DNA from: Ostrinia nubilalis
Lineage: Eukaryota; Arthropoda; Insecta; Lepidoptera; Crambidae
Length of the DNA stretch: 64,000 nucleotides
Direction: 5' to 3'
NCBI RefSeq assembly: GCF_963855985.1
Contig: NC_087096.1
Coordinates: 4,092,001 to 4,156,000 of the forward strand
The notes under the pieces were generated by a model. It ran no database searches. It was not told where the DNA came from and saw nothing but the letters and a program-made list of their open reading frames with translations. Below are positions 21,066-31,099 of this stretch, piece by piece (position 1 is the stretch's first letter; the number at the start of each line of letters is the position of its first letter). A program made the position numbers and the translations under genes.

Positions 21066-24000
21066 ATGTCTCATAACGAAACTGTGTCGTCGAGTTCCAT
21101 CACGAGAGGTTCTCGTTATCTAAATCCGGAAAAATTTTCAACGGATCCAAGTACGCCCGGTGCAGAGCTCCAATGGAGTCATTGGCTGCATACATTCCAA
21201 AACTTTATATCAGAAGAGATAAGTAATGCTAGTCCTGACTTAAAATTAAAGCTACTTATCAACTATTTGGCGCCTGGAGTCTTTACTATAATAAAAGGAT
21301 GTGCCAGTTATGACGAAGCAATAGAATTACTTAAAAAATCATACGAGAAACCTCGGAATCGTATTCTGGCTCGGCACATCCTCTCAACAAGACAGCAAAA
21401 GCCTGAGGAATCTATACGTGATTATGTTCGTGCCTTGAAACTGTTAGCCCAAGATTGTGATTTTCACGCTGTGACTGCCGAACAAAATCAAAACGATTTC
21501 ATGTGTATTGCATTCATATCGGGTATCAACTCTCAAAGAATCCGTCAAAGACTGTTGGAAAATTTGACATTGTCATTCGATGACGCACAGAACCAGGCAC
21601 TGACACTTGAAACCGCCGAAAAAAGTTTGCACTCTTTCTCAATTTCATCTAATCCGACCTCATTGCTTAACGCTATACCGGTTCAACCAGAACAAGGAAA
21701 GGAGGTCGATCATAATTTAGCCGCTGTTAATTTCGGTCATAAAAAACGTCGATGTTTTTTTTGCGGTGGTAATGTACATCAACGTATAAAGTGTCCTGCG
21801 TTTCATTCGCAATGCCAATTATGCTCCAAGAAAGGACATTTTGCAAATGTATGTCGGAGCAGCGGTGGAACGAGTCCTAAAATGAATGCTGTAACTCAAG
21901 ATACACCTACGGAGGCAGCGTCGGTAATTGCAGCCGCTCCAGGAAGTCTGCGAAAAGCGACTATCCCCATAACTATTAACGACTACCTTGCAGACGCACT
22001 CGTTGACACAGGAAGTTCAGTAAGCTTTATTGACAAAGGTTTGGCTGAAACATTAAAACTAAAGAAGAAACGTTGCAGTCAGTCTATTACACTAGCATCG
22101 CTAAGCCATACCTCTATCGTAGAAGGATCGTGTTCCGTAACTTTAAAGATCGATAAACATATCTACCCGAAACGGAATTTGCTGATTGTAAACAACTTGT
22201 GTGCAGACGTCATAATTGGGCATGATATACTAAAAACACATTCTTCGCTCATTTTGAACTTCGGTGGTGAGGAGGAGCCCCTCAGCGTCTGTAACGTAAT
22301 GGAAGCCTCGGTTCCTCCTGCTTCAATTTTCACAAATCTCACTCCTTCTATTAAGCCCATTGCTATCAAGTCCAGGAGGCACAACGATGAAGACGAAGCC
22401 TTTATCAAAGTAGAGGTGAACAAACTACTTGAAGATGGCGTCATAAAGCCAAGTGTGTCTCCCTGGAGAGCACAAGTTCTCGTCGCTGGAGGAGGCAACC
22501 ACAGAAAGCGACTTGTTATTGATTACTCAAGAACTATTAATATGTTTACTGAACTGGACGCCTATCCCTTGCCAAAAATAAATTCAATAATTTCAAAAGT
22601 TTCCAAATTCAACTTTTTTAGTCAAATCGATTTGAAAAGCGCTTATCATCAAGTGCCCATACTGAAAAAAGAACAGAAGTTTACTGCCTTCGAAGCATGT
22701 GGAAAACTGTACGAATTTACTCGAATCCCATTTGGCGTTACTAACGGCGTAGCCGCTTTCCAGCGAACACTAGAATTCATCATAGAAAAGGAAAATTTAG
22801 TTGGAACCTATGCTTATCTCGATGATGTGACCATCTGTGGCGTGACTAAGGCCGAACACGATAAAAACCTTAATGCCTTTCTACAGGCGGCTGAAAAATA
22901 TAGACTTACATTGAATAAAGAAAAGTGCACCTTTTGTTCGGAAACCATTAATCTTTTGGGTCACACCATCACCAATCAGACAATCAAACCTGACAAATCA
23001 AGAATACAACCTTTACTCGATCTTCCTGAGCCTAAAGATTCAATGTCACTCAAAAGGGTTTTAGGATTATTTGCACATTATAGCCCATGGGTAAGAAACT
23101 TTTCTCATAAACTGAGGCCGTTGATAGATAGTACCGAATTTCCTCTTTCTGACGAAGCATTATCAAGCTTTAACAATTTAAAGACTGAGCTCGCTAACGC
23201 TAGTTTACATGCAATTGATCTTAAAGCTACTTTCACTGTCGAAACGGATGCATCAGAATATGCGATTGGAGCCATTTTATCACAGGACGAACGACCTGTA
23301 GCTTACTTTTCCCGTTCATTATCTCCACCTGAGAGACGCCACTCTTCAATAGAAAAGGAGGCGTGTGCCATCGTTGAAGCACTTCGCAAGTGGCGCCACT
23401 TCCTTTTAGGAAGGCATTTTATTTTAATCACTGACCAGCAGTCAGTAGCATTTATGTTGCAAGCTCACCATTCAAGCAAAATTAAGAATGAAAAGGTAGA
23501 GCGTTGGAGACTCGAGCTATCAGCATACAAATATGATGTTATATATAGACCGGGGAAGGAGAATTTGGCCGCTGATGCACTATCTCGCGTTTGTGCTCAG
23601 ATACACACCAACGTCACAAATAAACTAATTGAGTTGCACAACGCTCTTGGACACCCTGGTATTACTCGTATGACTCATTGGATCAGAACTAAAAATTTGC
23701 CATACTCTGTCACTGATATAAAAGCGATTACTTCTGCTTGCAGAATTTGTGCTGAAATCAAACCACAATTTCACAAAACTCAAGGAAAGCTTATTAAGGC
23801 GATAGCTCCTTTTGAACGACTAAGCATTGATTTCAAAGGCCCATTACCTTCAAAGAGCAAGAATAAATACATCCTCACTATTATCGATGAATTCTCTAGA
23901 TTTCCATTCGCATATCCTTGTCAAGATTTATCTGCAGACACTGTAATCAGATGCCTTAAAGATATTTTTTTTATGTTCGGCACTCCTCTCTTTGTCCATT

Positions 24001-24680
24001 CTGATAGAGGCTCTGCTTTTGTGTCAGAACGAGTGCAGCAGTTCTTGCTTTCTTTAAACGTGGCAAGTAGCCGGACTACTCCATATAATCCACAAGGTAA
24101 TGGACAAGTTGAACGTTTAAACGGGACATTGTGGAGGACAGTACAGCTTTTCCTAAAATCTAAGGGCCTGGAAGTGACGGATTGGGAACAAGTGCTATCC
24201 GAATCTTTACATTCTATACGTTCTTTACTTTGCACGGCCACAAATTGCACTCCTCACGAACGTTTGTTTTGCCACCCTCGACGAACAATGAATGGGCAGT
24301 CGATACCATCATGGTTATCGTCTTCTGGGACCGCTCTCATGAAAAGGAATGTTCGTGCTTCAAAGTACGACCCCTTAGTGGAAGAGGTCGAACTTTTACA
24401 AACAAATCCGTCATATTCGTATATAAGATTACAAGATGGTAGAGAGACCACCGTTTCAAACAGACATTTGGCTCCTTTACCGGATGGAGAGGATGATTCC
24501 TGTCAAGAAGAGCCATCAGACTTAGATGAATTAGTTCAGGAATCTGAATCTGTTCAGCAGCCTGAACTTGGTCAAGAAACTGGTGTTGCTGAAGAGCCAG
24601 AGGCAAACCTAAGCCGGCGTTCCCACAGGGCTCGCAGAAGACCAGGCTATCTAGAAGATTTCGTTTGTGATAATGACTAA
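21066..24680 (+). CDS. Gypsy Gag-Pol polyprotein (1204 aa, single ORF)
   Basis: The first ATG is at 21066. The Gag part ends in two zinc knuckles near residues 231-265 (C-F-F-C...H...C and CQLCSKKGHFANVC). An aspartic protease motif DTGSS lies near residue 313. RT carries YLDD near residue 584, and the RNase H domain contains VETDASEYAIGAIL around 720. The integrase has an HHCC zinc domain (HNALGH ... CRIC) and D, D, E residues in DFKGPLP, SDRGSAF and GQVERLNG (about 921, 979, 1013). The tail is basic (RRSHRARRRPGY), and no chromodomain is evident. Gag and Pol share one frame with no frameshift, as in Tf1. There are no internal stops. Confidence 0.95.
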   Translation: MSHNETVSSSSITRGSRYLNPEKFSTDPSTPGAELQWSHWLHTFQNFISEEISNASPDLKLKLLINYLAPGVFTIIKGCASYDEAIELLKKSYEKPRNRILARHILSTRQQKPEESIRDYVRALKLLAQDCDFHAVTAEQNQNDFMCIAFISGINSQRIRQRLLENLTLSFDDAQNQALTLETAEKSLHSFSISSNPTSLLNAIPVQPEQGKEVDHNLAAVNFGHKKRRCFFCGGNVHQRIKCPAFHSQCQLCSKKGHFANVCRSSGGTSPKMNAVTQDTPTEAASVIAAAPGSLRKATIPITINDYLADALVDTGSSVSFIDKGLAETLKLKKKRCSQSITLASLSHTSIVEGSCSVTLKIDKHIYPKRNLLIVNNLCADVIIGHDILKTHSSLILNFGGEEEPLSVCNVMEASVPPASIFTNLTPSIKPIAIKSRRHNDEDEAFIKVEVNKLLEDGVIKPSVSPWRAQVLVAGGGNHRKRLVIDYSRTINMFTELDAYPLPKINSIISKVSKFNFFSQIDLKSAYHQVPILKKEQKFTAFEACGKLYEFTRIPFGVTNGVAAFQRTLEFIIEKENLVGTYAYLDDVTICGVTKAEHDKNLNAFLQAAEKYRLTLNKEKCTFCSETINLLGHTITNQTIKPDKSRIQPLLDLPEPKDSMSLKRVLGLFAHYSPWVRNFSHKLRPLIDSTEFPLSDEALSSFNNLKTELANASLHAIDLKATFTVETDASEYAIGAILSQDERPVAYFSRSLSPPERRHSSIEKEACAIVEALRKWRHFLLGRHFILITDQQSVAFMLQAHHSSKIKNEKVERWRLELSAYKYDVIYRPGKENLAADALSRVCAQIHTNVTNKLIELHNALGHPGITRMTHWIRTKNLPYSVTDIKAITSACRICAEIKPQFHKTQGKLIKAIAPFERLSIDFKGPLPSKSKNKYILTIIDEFSRFPFAYPCQDLSADTVIRCLKDIFFMFGTPLFVHSDRGSAFVSERVQQFLLSLNVASSRTTPYNPQGNGQVERLNGTLWRTVQLFLKSKGLEVTDWEQVLSESLHSIRSLLCTATNCTPHERLFCHPRRTMNGQSIPSWLSSSGTALMKRNVRASKYDPLVEEVELLQTNPSYSYIRLQDGRETTVSNRHLAPLPDGEDDSCQEEPSDLDELVQESESVQQPELGQETGVAEEPEANLSRRSHRARRRPGYLEDFVCDND

Positions 24681-24715
24681 AGTGTACCTGGACATTGAAA
24701 TATAGCGAGGGAGAA

Positions 24716-24877
24716 TGATATGAACCTCCTCTGTTGCAAATTGTCTATGGTACTTTAAGAATGATACAAGTGACTTCTTTGTGGAAAATATCTTGATCTT
24801 ATTTATCAGAAATGTAGCTCATTTATTAAGTTGAATAAAGCCTAGTTTCTGAAGGCCGTATCTTTCCATTTGTAACA
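24716..24877 (+). repeat. 3' LTR of the Gypsy element
   Basis: 162 bp, same sequence as the 5' LTR by eye, ending TTTGTAACA before target copy CAATG. A purine-rich GCGAGGGAGAA just upstream (about 24704-24714) serves as the polypurine tract. Confidence 0.93.
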
Positions 24878-24971
24878 CAATGGCTGATTAATGTATGGAG
24901 AAATCTCAACTTTTAAAATGGCCTATTCATTTTAGGGCTCATATTAGGGTTTACTAGAAAAAGGCTTACAC

Positions 24972-25131
24972 TTAAGGCCGGCTACACACGTTGATCGAAA
25001 CCAACGCTACAAAAGGGTCCAACGAGTGCTCGAGTGGACCTAGAAAAGAGCTTGTCTCAAGAACCAACTTTGTTGGCACCAACCAACACTATTATCAACA
25101 ACGTTGGGGCCTACTTGTGTAGCCGGCTTAA
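24972..25131. mobile_element. 160-bp MITE with TTAA target sites
   Basis: GGCCGGCTACACA and TGTGTAGCCGGC are inverted ends, with TTAA at both borders. Inner CCAACGTTG/CAACGTTGG-type segments add complementarity. TTAA is the piggyBac target. No coding capacity. Confidence 0.75.
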
Positions 25132-25400
25132 AATGAAGTTTAGAAGAGAAAGAAGGCCAACTTAAATTCTTATCAATCCTCTTTTATATTTTTCTGTTTT
25201 TCCCATTCCTGTCACATCATGACACATCCTCTATGTCACATCTGTCATTCATCTGCATTCATCTGTCTGTTGTATTTTCCAAAGACGTCCACATCAAAAA
25301 GTTGAAAAAAATCTAAAAAAATTCAAAACCTCTAAAAATAACAACCACCCAATAATTTCAACTACCCTACCCTCGTTTAATTTGAAGAACCCAATCCAAG

Positions 25401-25559
25401 ATGCCTTGCCCATCCTGTGGTACTCCTGGCTACGGCCAGGTCGCTGGCTTAGCATACCCGGCGCCATTCTGCGGACCCTGCGGTGGCGTTTGCATCGGCC
25501 CGTGCGGCCAGCCCTTCGGGACCTACAGATGGAGATACGGCCCTTCCAAGTGCATATGA
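25401..25559 (+). CDS. Cys/Gly/Pro-rich small protein (52 aa), Mst(3)CGP-like
   Basis: ATG in context CAAGATGCC opens MPCPSCGTPGYGQVAGLAYP, then APFCGPCGGVCIGPCGQP and a charged end FGTYRWRYGPSKCI. The CGPCGG and CIGPCG motifs are the signature repeats of Drosophila Mst(3)CGP sperm-tail proteins. There is no leader peptide or membrane segment. AATAAA at 25578 is 19 bp after the stop. ACATCAAAAAGTT at about 25291, some 110 bp upstream, partly matches the ACATCNAAATTT translational control element of Drosophila Mst genes; this match is weak. A longer overlapping frame runs through from 25382 but lacks the Cys pattern. Confidence 0.75.
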   Translation: MPCPSCGTPGYGQVAGLAYPAPFCGPCGGVCIGPCGQPFGTYRWRYGPSKCI

Positions 25560-25577
25560 AGCGTGGATTGTTTTGTA

Positions 25578-25583
25578 AATAAA
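25578..25583 (+). terminator. Poly(A) signal AATAAA of the CGP gene
   Basis: Located 19 bp after the stop at 25559. Confidence 0.65.
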
Positions 25584-25977
25584 GTTGTGGATGTTATTTT
25601 TGTCTTTTATTTAACTGTATTTAAAATCAGGAGATAGCTAGTTTCTCGCCTAGGTAAGTAGCTAGTAGTAGGTTTTATCATTCCTGAAAGATGTTGGCAC
25701 TGTTTTGAAATAACCTTGTACTTAGGTTATTCGCTGGGTGCGAAGTACTAGGTGGGGGTAACATAATCTATCGCAGCGCTCATGGTGGTCAAAAGTAGAA
25801 ATAATGTAAGCTCTGTCATCAGATGTATCTGTCAATGGCAAAGCGATTCTACATAATACATTTTAATATCATTAATTAATCGCATGAAAAGGGTCCTACT
25901 GGGAACTAAAATAAAAGAGTGGACTGTATTTCGATAGGGCTGGTTTAATAGCCGTTTACAATTTGGAAATAACTAGA

Positions 25978-26207
25978 CTATACAACGTGGTAGTACAAAA
26001 ATGAGTCACAGTAGTTGTTGTGCACAGATGTTTGCCTTATGATGAGAGCGTGAATTATTGAACTCTGCCCTTGTTTTGTTCCTAATTCTTCTACATCTCG
26101 GACTTGTCCAGCCAATACCAACAACTTTCCTTTAAATACGGTTTGTGGTTGGAATTTGATATTGTAACACTCACAAACCCGGTCTTCAAAACAATACTCA
26201 TTTCGAT
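25978..26207 (-). CDS. Putative terminal exon of an unrecognised minus-strand gene or pseudogene
   Basis: On the minus strand an acceptor ATATCGTTTTCAG opens an exon whose third frame reads RNEYCFEDRVCECYNIKF, then QPQTVFKGKLLVLAGQVRDV, then EELGTKQGQSSIIHALII and RQTSVHNNYCDSFLYYHVV before TAG. The amino-acid mix is protein-like and the frame is open for 75 codons. A donor GAG|GTAAGT lies at 26392, giving a 185-bp intron. ATTAAA lies about 30 bp after the stop. However, joining the two gives an in-frame TGA at the junction, and there is no ATG in this frame. It is therefore either joined to another exon or a decayed gene. I do not recognise the family. Confidence 0.35.
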
Positions 26208-26392
26208 CTGAAAACGATATTTAATTTATTACTAGCGATACAGGAACATTTAATTATATTTACTGTTATATAATGAAACCGTTAAAGTAGCTTTTTCTTT
26301 TTGTTTTACTGTAAAACTACAACTATAAATGAAGTAAACAAACCCTGACACAATCAAAATTAAACACACTTTTAGGACTTACCTCATTTGAT

Positions 26393-28703
26393 TTGAATGA
26401 CCAAAATGATTTCAAAACCTTTTTTCCACCCAAATCGTGATATCACAACAATTTATTAGTCGAAAATATTTATTATTTTTTCATTTCGATATTTTTTCAC
26501 AAATATACGACCTAAATGTCAATGTGACAGAGCCCACAAAGTTGTGGACGCTAGTTGGCGCTGTAATCGTGCACGGAGCCAATAGCTATCACAGCAGCAG
26601 CTGAATAAGCAGATTAATAGCTAATTTACGGAGTAAAGTAACTTGCGTACAAATAAACACAGTAAGCAAAGGTACACCACACCCCTTTATTTTTTACTAT
26701 AAAAAATAAATTTAAAATTGCTTATCTATGGTCTTGCCCTCAGTAGATCCACACAGGAAAAAATACATGCAGTGGTTCTAAACTCTGCTGCAGTGGTTCT
26801 GGTCATATTTGATTGTAGACCACCCGACAGTTATCTGTTGATAACTACCTACTAAAAATGAAGAACCTAAAAAGAAGAAAGAAGAAGGCTACCATTACGA
26901 TTTTGAAACTTCGCCTTAACACTTGTCTTGTATAGCAACAAAGACGCGTAAAAATAAATAAAATCACACGAGTGCACAAGGTGTGCAGACCGGAAGCACG
27001 GTCATTTTGTAAAACGTCGCCATCAGATAAAATGGTGGGCGGAAGTTGCGCACGGTGGGCGATAAAATCACATGTCACACGCTTTCAACTATTTATGATG
27101 AGTGCGGGTAATGGATGTTTCATATTTTGTATCATCTAGTCTCGAATACTATGCTAAGAATACAACTTACCAAGTACTTACACGTTATATACATGGTATG
27201 ATTTTAATGCAAACTATCGATCCCTTTTTATACGCGATGACTTCATGGTAGATACCTTTTACAGTGTTTAGCTTGATATACCGTCGCCTGTATCTGTATG
27301 TACTCGTACATTGGCACAACCCACGTGACAATTTTCCAGGTATTCGTTAATAAACACATTTTCAGTGAAATATTTGAAATATGTAATAATGCGTTTTTCG
27401 TTATTTTCAATTTACGCAGAAGCCAGCCAGGCTTTCACATATTATATTTACGCGTGCTACATAGGTAGGTATACCTACATGTATTAGATGATCCATTTGC
27501 GCTATGTTAGCACATAGCCCGTAGGTATTAATCTAAGGCATTAGGTGCTTTAGGCATCCGTGCCTGAATGTAGCACGTTAATGTTCGGAGCTCATTCCGG
27601 AGGATTGCATCGCTTTGTGCATCCGAGCGCAGACAGAAACCAAGCTGTTACGTTAATTAATACCTACATGATCTATGCAACTATGAGTACACAAGCAATT
27701 TATTTGGAAGCACTCTTCCATGAATATATCCACCGGACTATGACCTCGTTTCTACGAAATTTTGTTATACGTCTATTATCTACAGAAATATACGATAAAC
27801 CAGCACCAATAGAGCTTTGCACATTTCGTAATCCGTGACTTACACGGGTCTAGACGGATTGGTCGTTTTTAGACCAGCATTAATGTACGTATTCATAGAA
27901 TCCAATGGCGAGGGTCGCAGCCGTTTCTACGAATGTAACCCCCCATACAATTTAATGTCACCGAGTATTTTTAGGAATGATTGATAAAGTACGGGACGGG
28001 AGTACCTCATTAAGTTAGGATTGATTAATAATGCTTGCCTGCTTTTTTCTTAATAGGGGATGATTTCTCTAGTGGTCTGAGCGGAGGGTTGTGTACATAC
28101 CCGCAGGTTGAACGTTCGAGATGGGGTAGTTGACCGAATCAGAGGCTGCGAGAGTCAAAGAGCAATGAACAAGATAACTTTTATTTTCAAGAAATAAATA
28201 TTAAAGTTTGTACCTACTTGAGCACTAGGTATTTTATTGTTGTATTGTAATAAAGTTAATTGCATTATTTAAATTCTTTATTGTAACAATTATTTTTTGG
28301 AAGCAATAATTTTATTGAAAAGTAAGAAAGGGATCATTTATTGATCATTTTGATAATAAATGTTGTTTGAATTAAAAGCATCAACTGTTTTCCTGGCTAT
28401 TGTGCTTAGAGATATTGTGTAAAATTAAATAAATTACGGCAACGGTACAATATCGTTATACAAATAAACATTGATATAATAACGATATACCTTACCTAAT
28501 ATTTCAAATTTTGATACTGGCCTATAATTTTTGTAAAAAAAACTTTCGCAAGTTCTGTCAAATCACTGACATTTATCAATTCCACAGCATCGCATCAAGC
28601 GGCTTCATACGGAAAAATTTGAAAAAGTCCAAAAAAACTAAATAATTCGGAAAATTATCAAAAAAAGTTTTCTAAAAGCAAGTCTGAAGCCTCAAGTTCC
28701 AGA
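26393..28703. other. Intergenic, little recognised
   Basis: AT-rich. A tRNA-like patch near 28060-28140 (TAGTGGTCTGAGCGG, then GGTTGAACGTTCGAG) may be a SINE head, weakly supported. Open frames such as 27560-27838 show no domain. The 100 bp before 28704 are A-rich, like the 5' UTRs of the other CGP genes. Confidence 0.4.
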
Positions 28704-28868
28704 ATGCCTTATCAATATGGTTGCTACCGGGACTTCAACATCGGGACGTTCGCGCGGTGTCCCGGCGGCTGCGACCGGCCCATGCCCCGGTGCTGTCCCC
28801 CCTGCGTTCAGGGCTGCTGCTGCTCGCCCGTGGGACCCTGCTACAACTGCCACTCGGGACAGGTGTGA
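28704..28868 (+). CDS. Cys-rich small protein (54 aa), Mst(3)CGP-like
   Basis: ATG in context CAGAATGCC opens MPYQYGCYRDFNIGTFARCP, then GGCDRPMPRCCPPCVQGC, then CCSPVGPCYNCHSGQV and TGA. It has 11 Cys in 54 residues, in CC, PPC and GPC units. No signal peptide. A piggyBac-type element begins 30 bp after the stop, inside the 3' UTR, and the first AATAAA is beyond that element at 30180. Composition, Met-Pro start and start context group it with the genes at 15577, 19930, 25401 and 31100. A sperm structural role is inferred from the family. Confidence 0.65.
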   Translation: MPYQYGCYRDFNIGTFARCPGGCDRPMPRCCPPCVQGCCCSPVGPCYNCHSGQV

Positions 28869-28898
28869 GGGTCGCGTGAACTGTGGACTATTGTGGCG

Positions 28899-30181
28899 TT
28901 AACCCTTAATTAGGCGCATGGGGTCAAGGCGACTCCAAATTTAAAAAAAAATGTTTTACAGTGATTAGAGCGCGCTCGCGCTCTTTCTAGCTTCCTCACT
29001 CCCCACGGGGTACGCAAATTAGTCGCGTCCAAAATATCAACGCGCGCGCACGTATTGCTGCTGTCTAGAGGGCTGACCCCATGCGACCAGTTACGTTACG
29101 TTTTTTGGAGGAGGTAAGTTTTAACTATTATGTTTTCTTTTAGTTTATATGAGTATATTGTTGATTATTTTTGTGTGTATGTATATGTTTATATACTACG
29201 TAATTGTTTTATGTGATTTTGAGTTTATTTTGAGTCTTTTTCCTTTTTTTTTTTCAGTTTTTTACCGATTTGAAATGTCTAACGAAAGACTTTGCAATGG
29301 CTGGAAGAAGTGTCCGATGAAGAGCAAGATGTAGCTGGTTCGGATTCGGAAGACGAAACGGTAAATGATGCTGCTATTGATAGTGCTCATGATTCAGAAA
29401 GCAAAATTGAAGAGTCCGAATATATTCAAGACAGCCCTGAACCATCGGAAGGTAACTTTTTTTTATCTCGACATACTCACAGAAATGGCCCGAAAGTGAA
29501 ATGGTCTAAAGTACCACCATCTAACGCAGTAAGGACCCGAGCACAAAATATTATTCTTCACTTACCAGGAGTCAAAGAGTATGCAAAGAACGCCAAATCT
29601 CCCCTTGAATGCTTTCAATTGTTCTTTGACAGTGTGGTTATTGAACTTTTGGTCACAAATACCAATTTATATATAGATAAAATAAAGGAAAAGTTCGGAA
29701 GAGATCGTGATGCACTTCCATCAGAGGTCATGATGTGGACGAGACGGTCCAAAAATCGACAGCTAAGCGCGGGCGCTGTTCATCATGTCCTAGAAAGAAC
29801 GACAAAAAACTGCCAACAAAATGCTTTAAATGTCATAAATTTATTTGTCAGCAGCACTCGAGAGTTTACTGTGTCGGATGCAGAACAGAAGACTCCGCTG
29901 ATGAGACTGATTAGTTATTATTTTTTAAGTTGATCTCGGCCATGCCAAAAAAATAGTTTTGAGAGAAGGGTTATATTTTTTTTATTTTTTTAATAGATAT
30001 AATGTTCCAGTAATGTTTTTGTTCCTTAAAGTTAATTATATTAAAGAACTTTATCAATTACCATAAAATACATTTCATTTTATTTCTTTTTGACACTCCT
30101 TTCCCAATATTTGTTTGGGGTCACTCAAGACCCCATGCGCCTAATTGTGTGATTTTTTTAATGCGCCTAGGTAAGGGTTAA
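28899..30181 (+). mobile_element. Internally deleted piggyBac-like element with TTAA targets
   Basis: TTAA borders lie at 28899-28902 and 30178-30181. Ends are inverted: CCCTTAATTAGGCGCAT at the left against ATGCGCCTAGGTAAGGG at the right, with a second inverted copy of GACCCCATGCGCCTAATT inside the right end. The central ORF remnant is piggyBac transposase (see next entry). The element sits between the CGP stop codon and its AATAAA. Confidence 0.88.
29275..29914 (+). pseudogene. piggyBac-like transposase remnant, catalytic core deleted
   Basis: It starts MSNERL, then a one-base frame change moves to a frame with LEEVSDEEQD, an acidic stretch, and LPGVKEYAKNAKSPLECF followed by QLFFDSVVIELLVTNTN. 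This is the N-terminal part of the DDE_Tnp_1_7 (piggyBac) family. After about 40 further residues the sequence jumps to the C-terminal Cys-rich domain in another frame (CSSCPRKND, CFKCHKFICQQHSRVYCVGC, stop at 29914). The central region with the catalytic aspartates is missing. It cannot encode an active transposase; its ends could still be mobilised in trans. Confidence 0.85.
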
Positions 30182-30185
30182 TAAA
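30180..30185 (+). terminator. AATAAA just beyond the piggyBac insertion
   Basis: Overlaps the right TTAA. It is the best candidate for the original poly(A) signal of the CGP gene at 28704, which would have been about 30 bp from the stop before the insertion. Confidence 0.55.
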
Positions 30186-30382
30186 GGGATGCTGTGAACT
30201 TGGTTATTTTATTCTTTTCTGTCAGTTATCTTATCAGTAGTTAGGTCTGCGGTAGGTAGCTGTGAGGATCTGCGGTACCTACACGCACTCGTGTTTGTTT
30301 GCTTTTTACGACAGTCCATCCCAAAAAAAAATGTTGCCTTTCGCGTGTGCATTACCCCAGCAAAAATGTTATCGCGAGTTCG

Positions 30383-30560
30383 TGACTGTTTTTACGTCAC
30401 GTCATCCTCGTGACAGCTTTGTCACCTCATCCTCGTGACGGCTTTTACGTCACGTCATCCTCGTGACGGCTATTACGTCACGTCATCCTCGTGACAGCTT
30501 TGTCACGTCATCCTCGTGACGGCTTTTACGTCACGTCATCCTCGTGACAGCTTAAGTCAA
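30383..30560 (+). repeat. ~27-bp minisatellite of TACGTCACGTCATCCTCGTGAC units
   Basis: About six units alternate TTTTACGTCACGTCATCCTC with GTGACGGC or GTGACAGC. Shorter variants have GCTTTGTCAC. Each unit contains ACGTCA half-sites of the CRE type. Confidence 0.85.
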
Positions 30561-30685
30561 GTCATATCCCTCCAGGACCTCTGCTGTCCAATTCCGCTTT
30601 GGAGGATCCAACACTAGGCGTATTAGTGCATTTTGAAACTTAGAAGGATGCAAACAACTATGAAATAAAACGTTGCAAGTAATTT

Positions 30686-30844
30686 TTAAACATGTATTGA
30701 ATAATCACTATAGAACGGAGCTTTCTCCAGCCCGGAGCAGTAGCCTCGGACGGAGACCCAGGTCAGCAGCACAAACATGACGAGCGATATCACGAAACAC
30801 AGGTTCTCCCGCACGATGCTCTCTGAACTCAGCTCTGATGGGAT
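30686..30844 (-). CDS. Putative terminal exon with one membrane segment (52 residues)
   Basis: Minus strand: acceptor CTTCTTCCAG, then IPSELSSESIVREN, a hydrophobic run LCFVISLVMFVLLTWVSV, RGYCSGLEKAP and FYSDYSIHV, stop TAA. A donor GTAAGT occurs upstream at 31080, joining in phase 0 with the frame ...ALSLAELADCFY. That frame overlaps the CGP ORF at 31100-31243 in a different phase. The exon may belong to a small single-pass membrane protein, either starting at the ATG near 31206 in that frame or at an unseen exon further upstream. The product is not recognised. Confidence 0.4.
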   Translation of the reverse strand: MPSELSSESIVRENLCFVISLVMFVLLTWVSVRGYCSGLEKAPFYSDYSIHV

Positions 30845-31099
30845 CTGGAAGAAGAATCACAGCTGTAGATAAAGATATTCCATTTTATAAGCTTGAACAA
30901 GGCTTGAACTCTAGAAGGAAAGCTAGCGGGAGGTCTGTTTTTCACTATAGAAACAGCCTCCTGGATTTTTGGATAGTTGGCGATGCCCATTTACGATCTC
31001 TACCATCTTATAATTAGGATTGTGCTTGCATTCCTAGTTTGCCATTTCGCCATAGAACTAGTGTTTGAAAAGTAACTTACATAAAAGCAATCAGCCAGT

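Larger units (their letters stand above)
20881..24877 (+). mobile_element. Full-length Ty3/Gypsy LTR retrotransposon (3997 bp)
   Basis: Two 162-bp LTRs flank a single gag-pol ORF. A perfect 5-bp target duplication CAATG lies at 20876-20880 and 24878-24882. The LTRs start TGATATGAAC and end TTTGTAACA, and read as identical by eye, so insertion is recent. Pol order is protease, RT, RNase H, integrase, which is the Gypsy order. There is no envelope ORF. The element looks intact and may be transposition-competent. Confidence 0.95.

Noticed and set aside
22163..24606. Antisense and alternative-frame ORFs in the Gypsy element
   Set aside because: They are shadows of the gag-pol frame without motifs.
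20881..24877. Endogenous retrovirus with envelope
   Set aside because: No ORF lies between the pol stop at 24680 and the 3' LTR at 24716, so there is no env gene.
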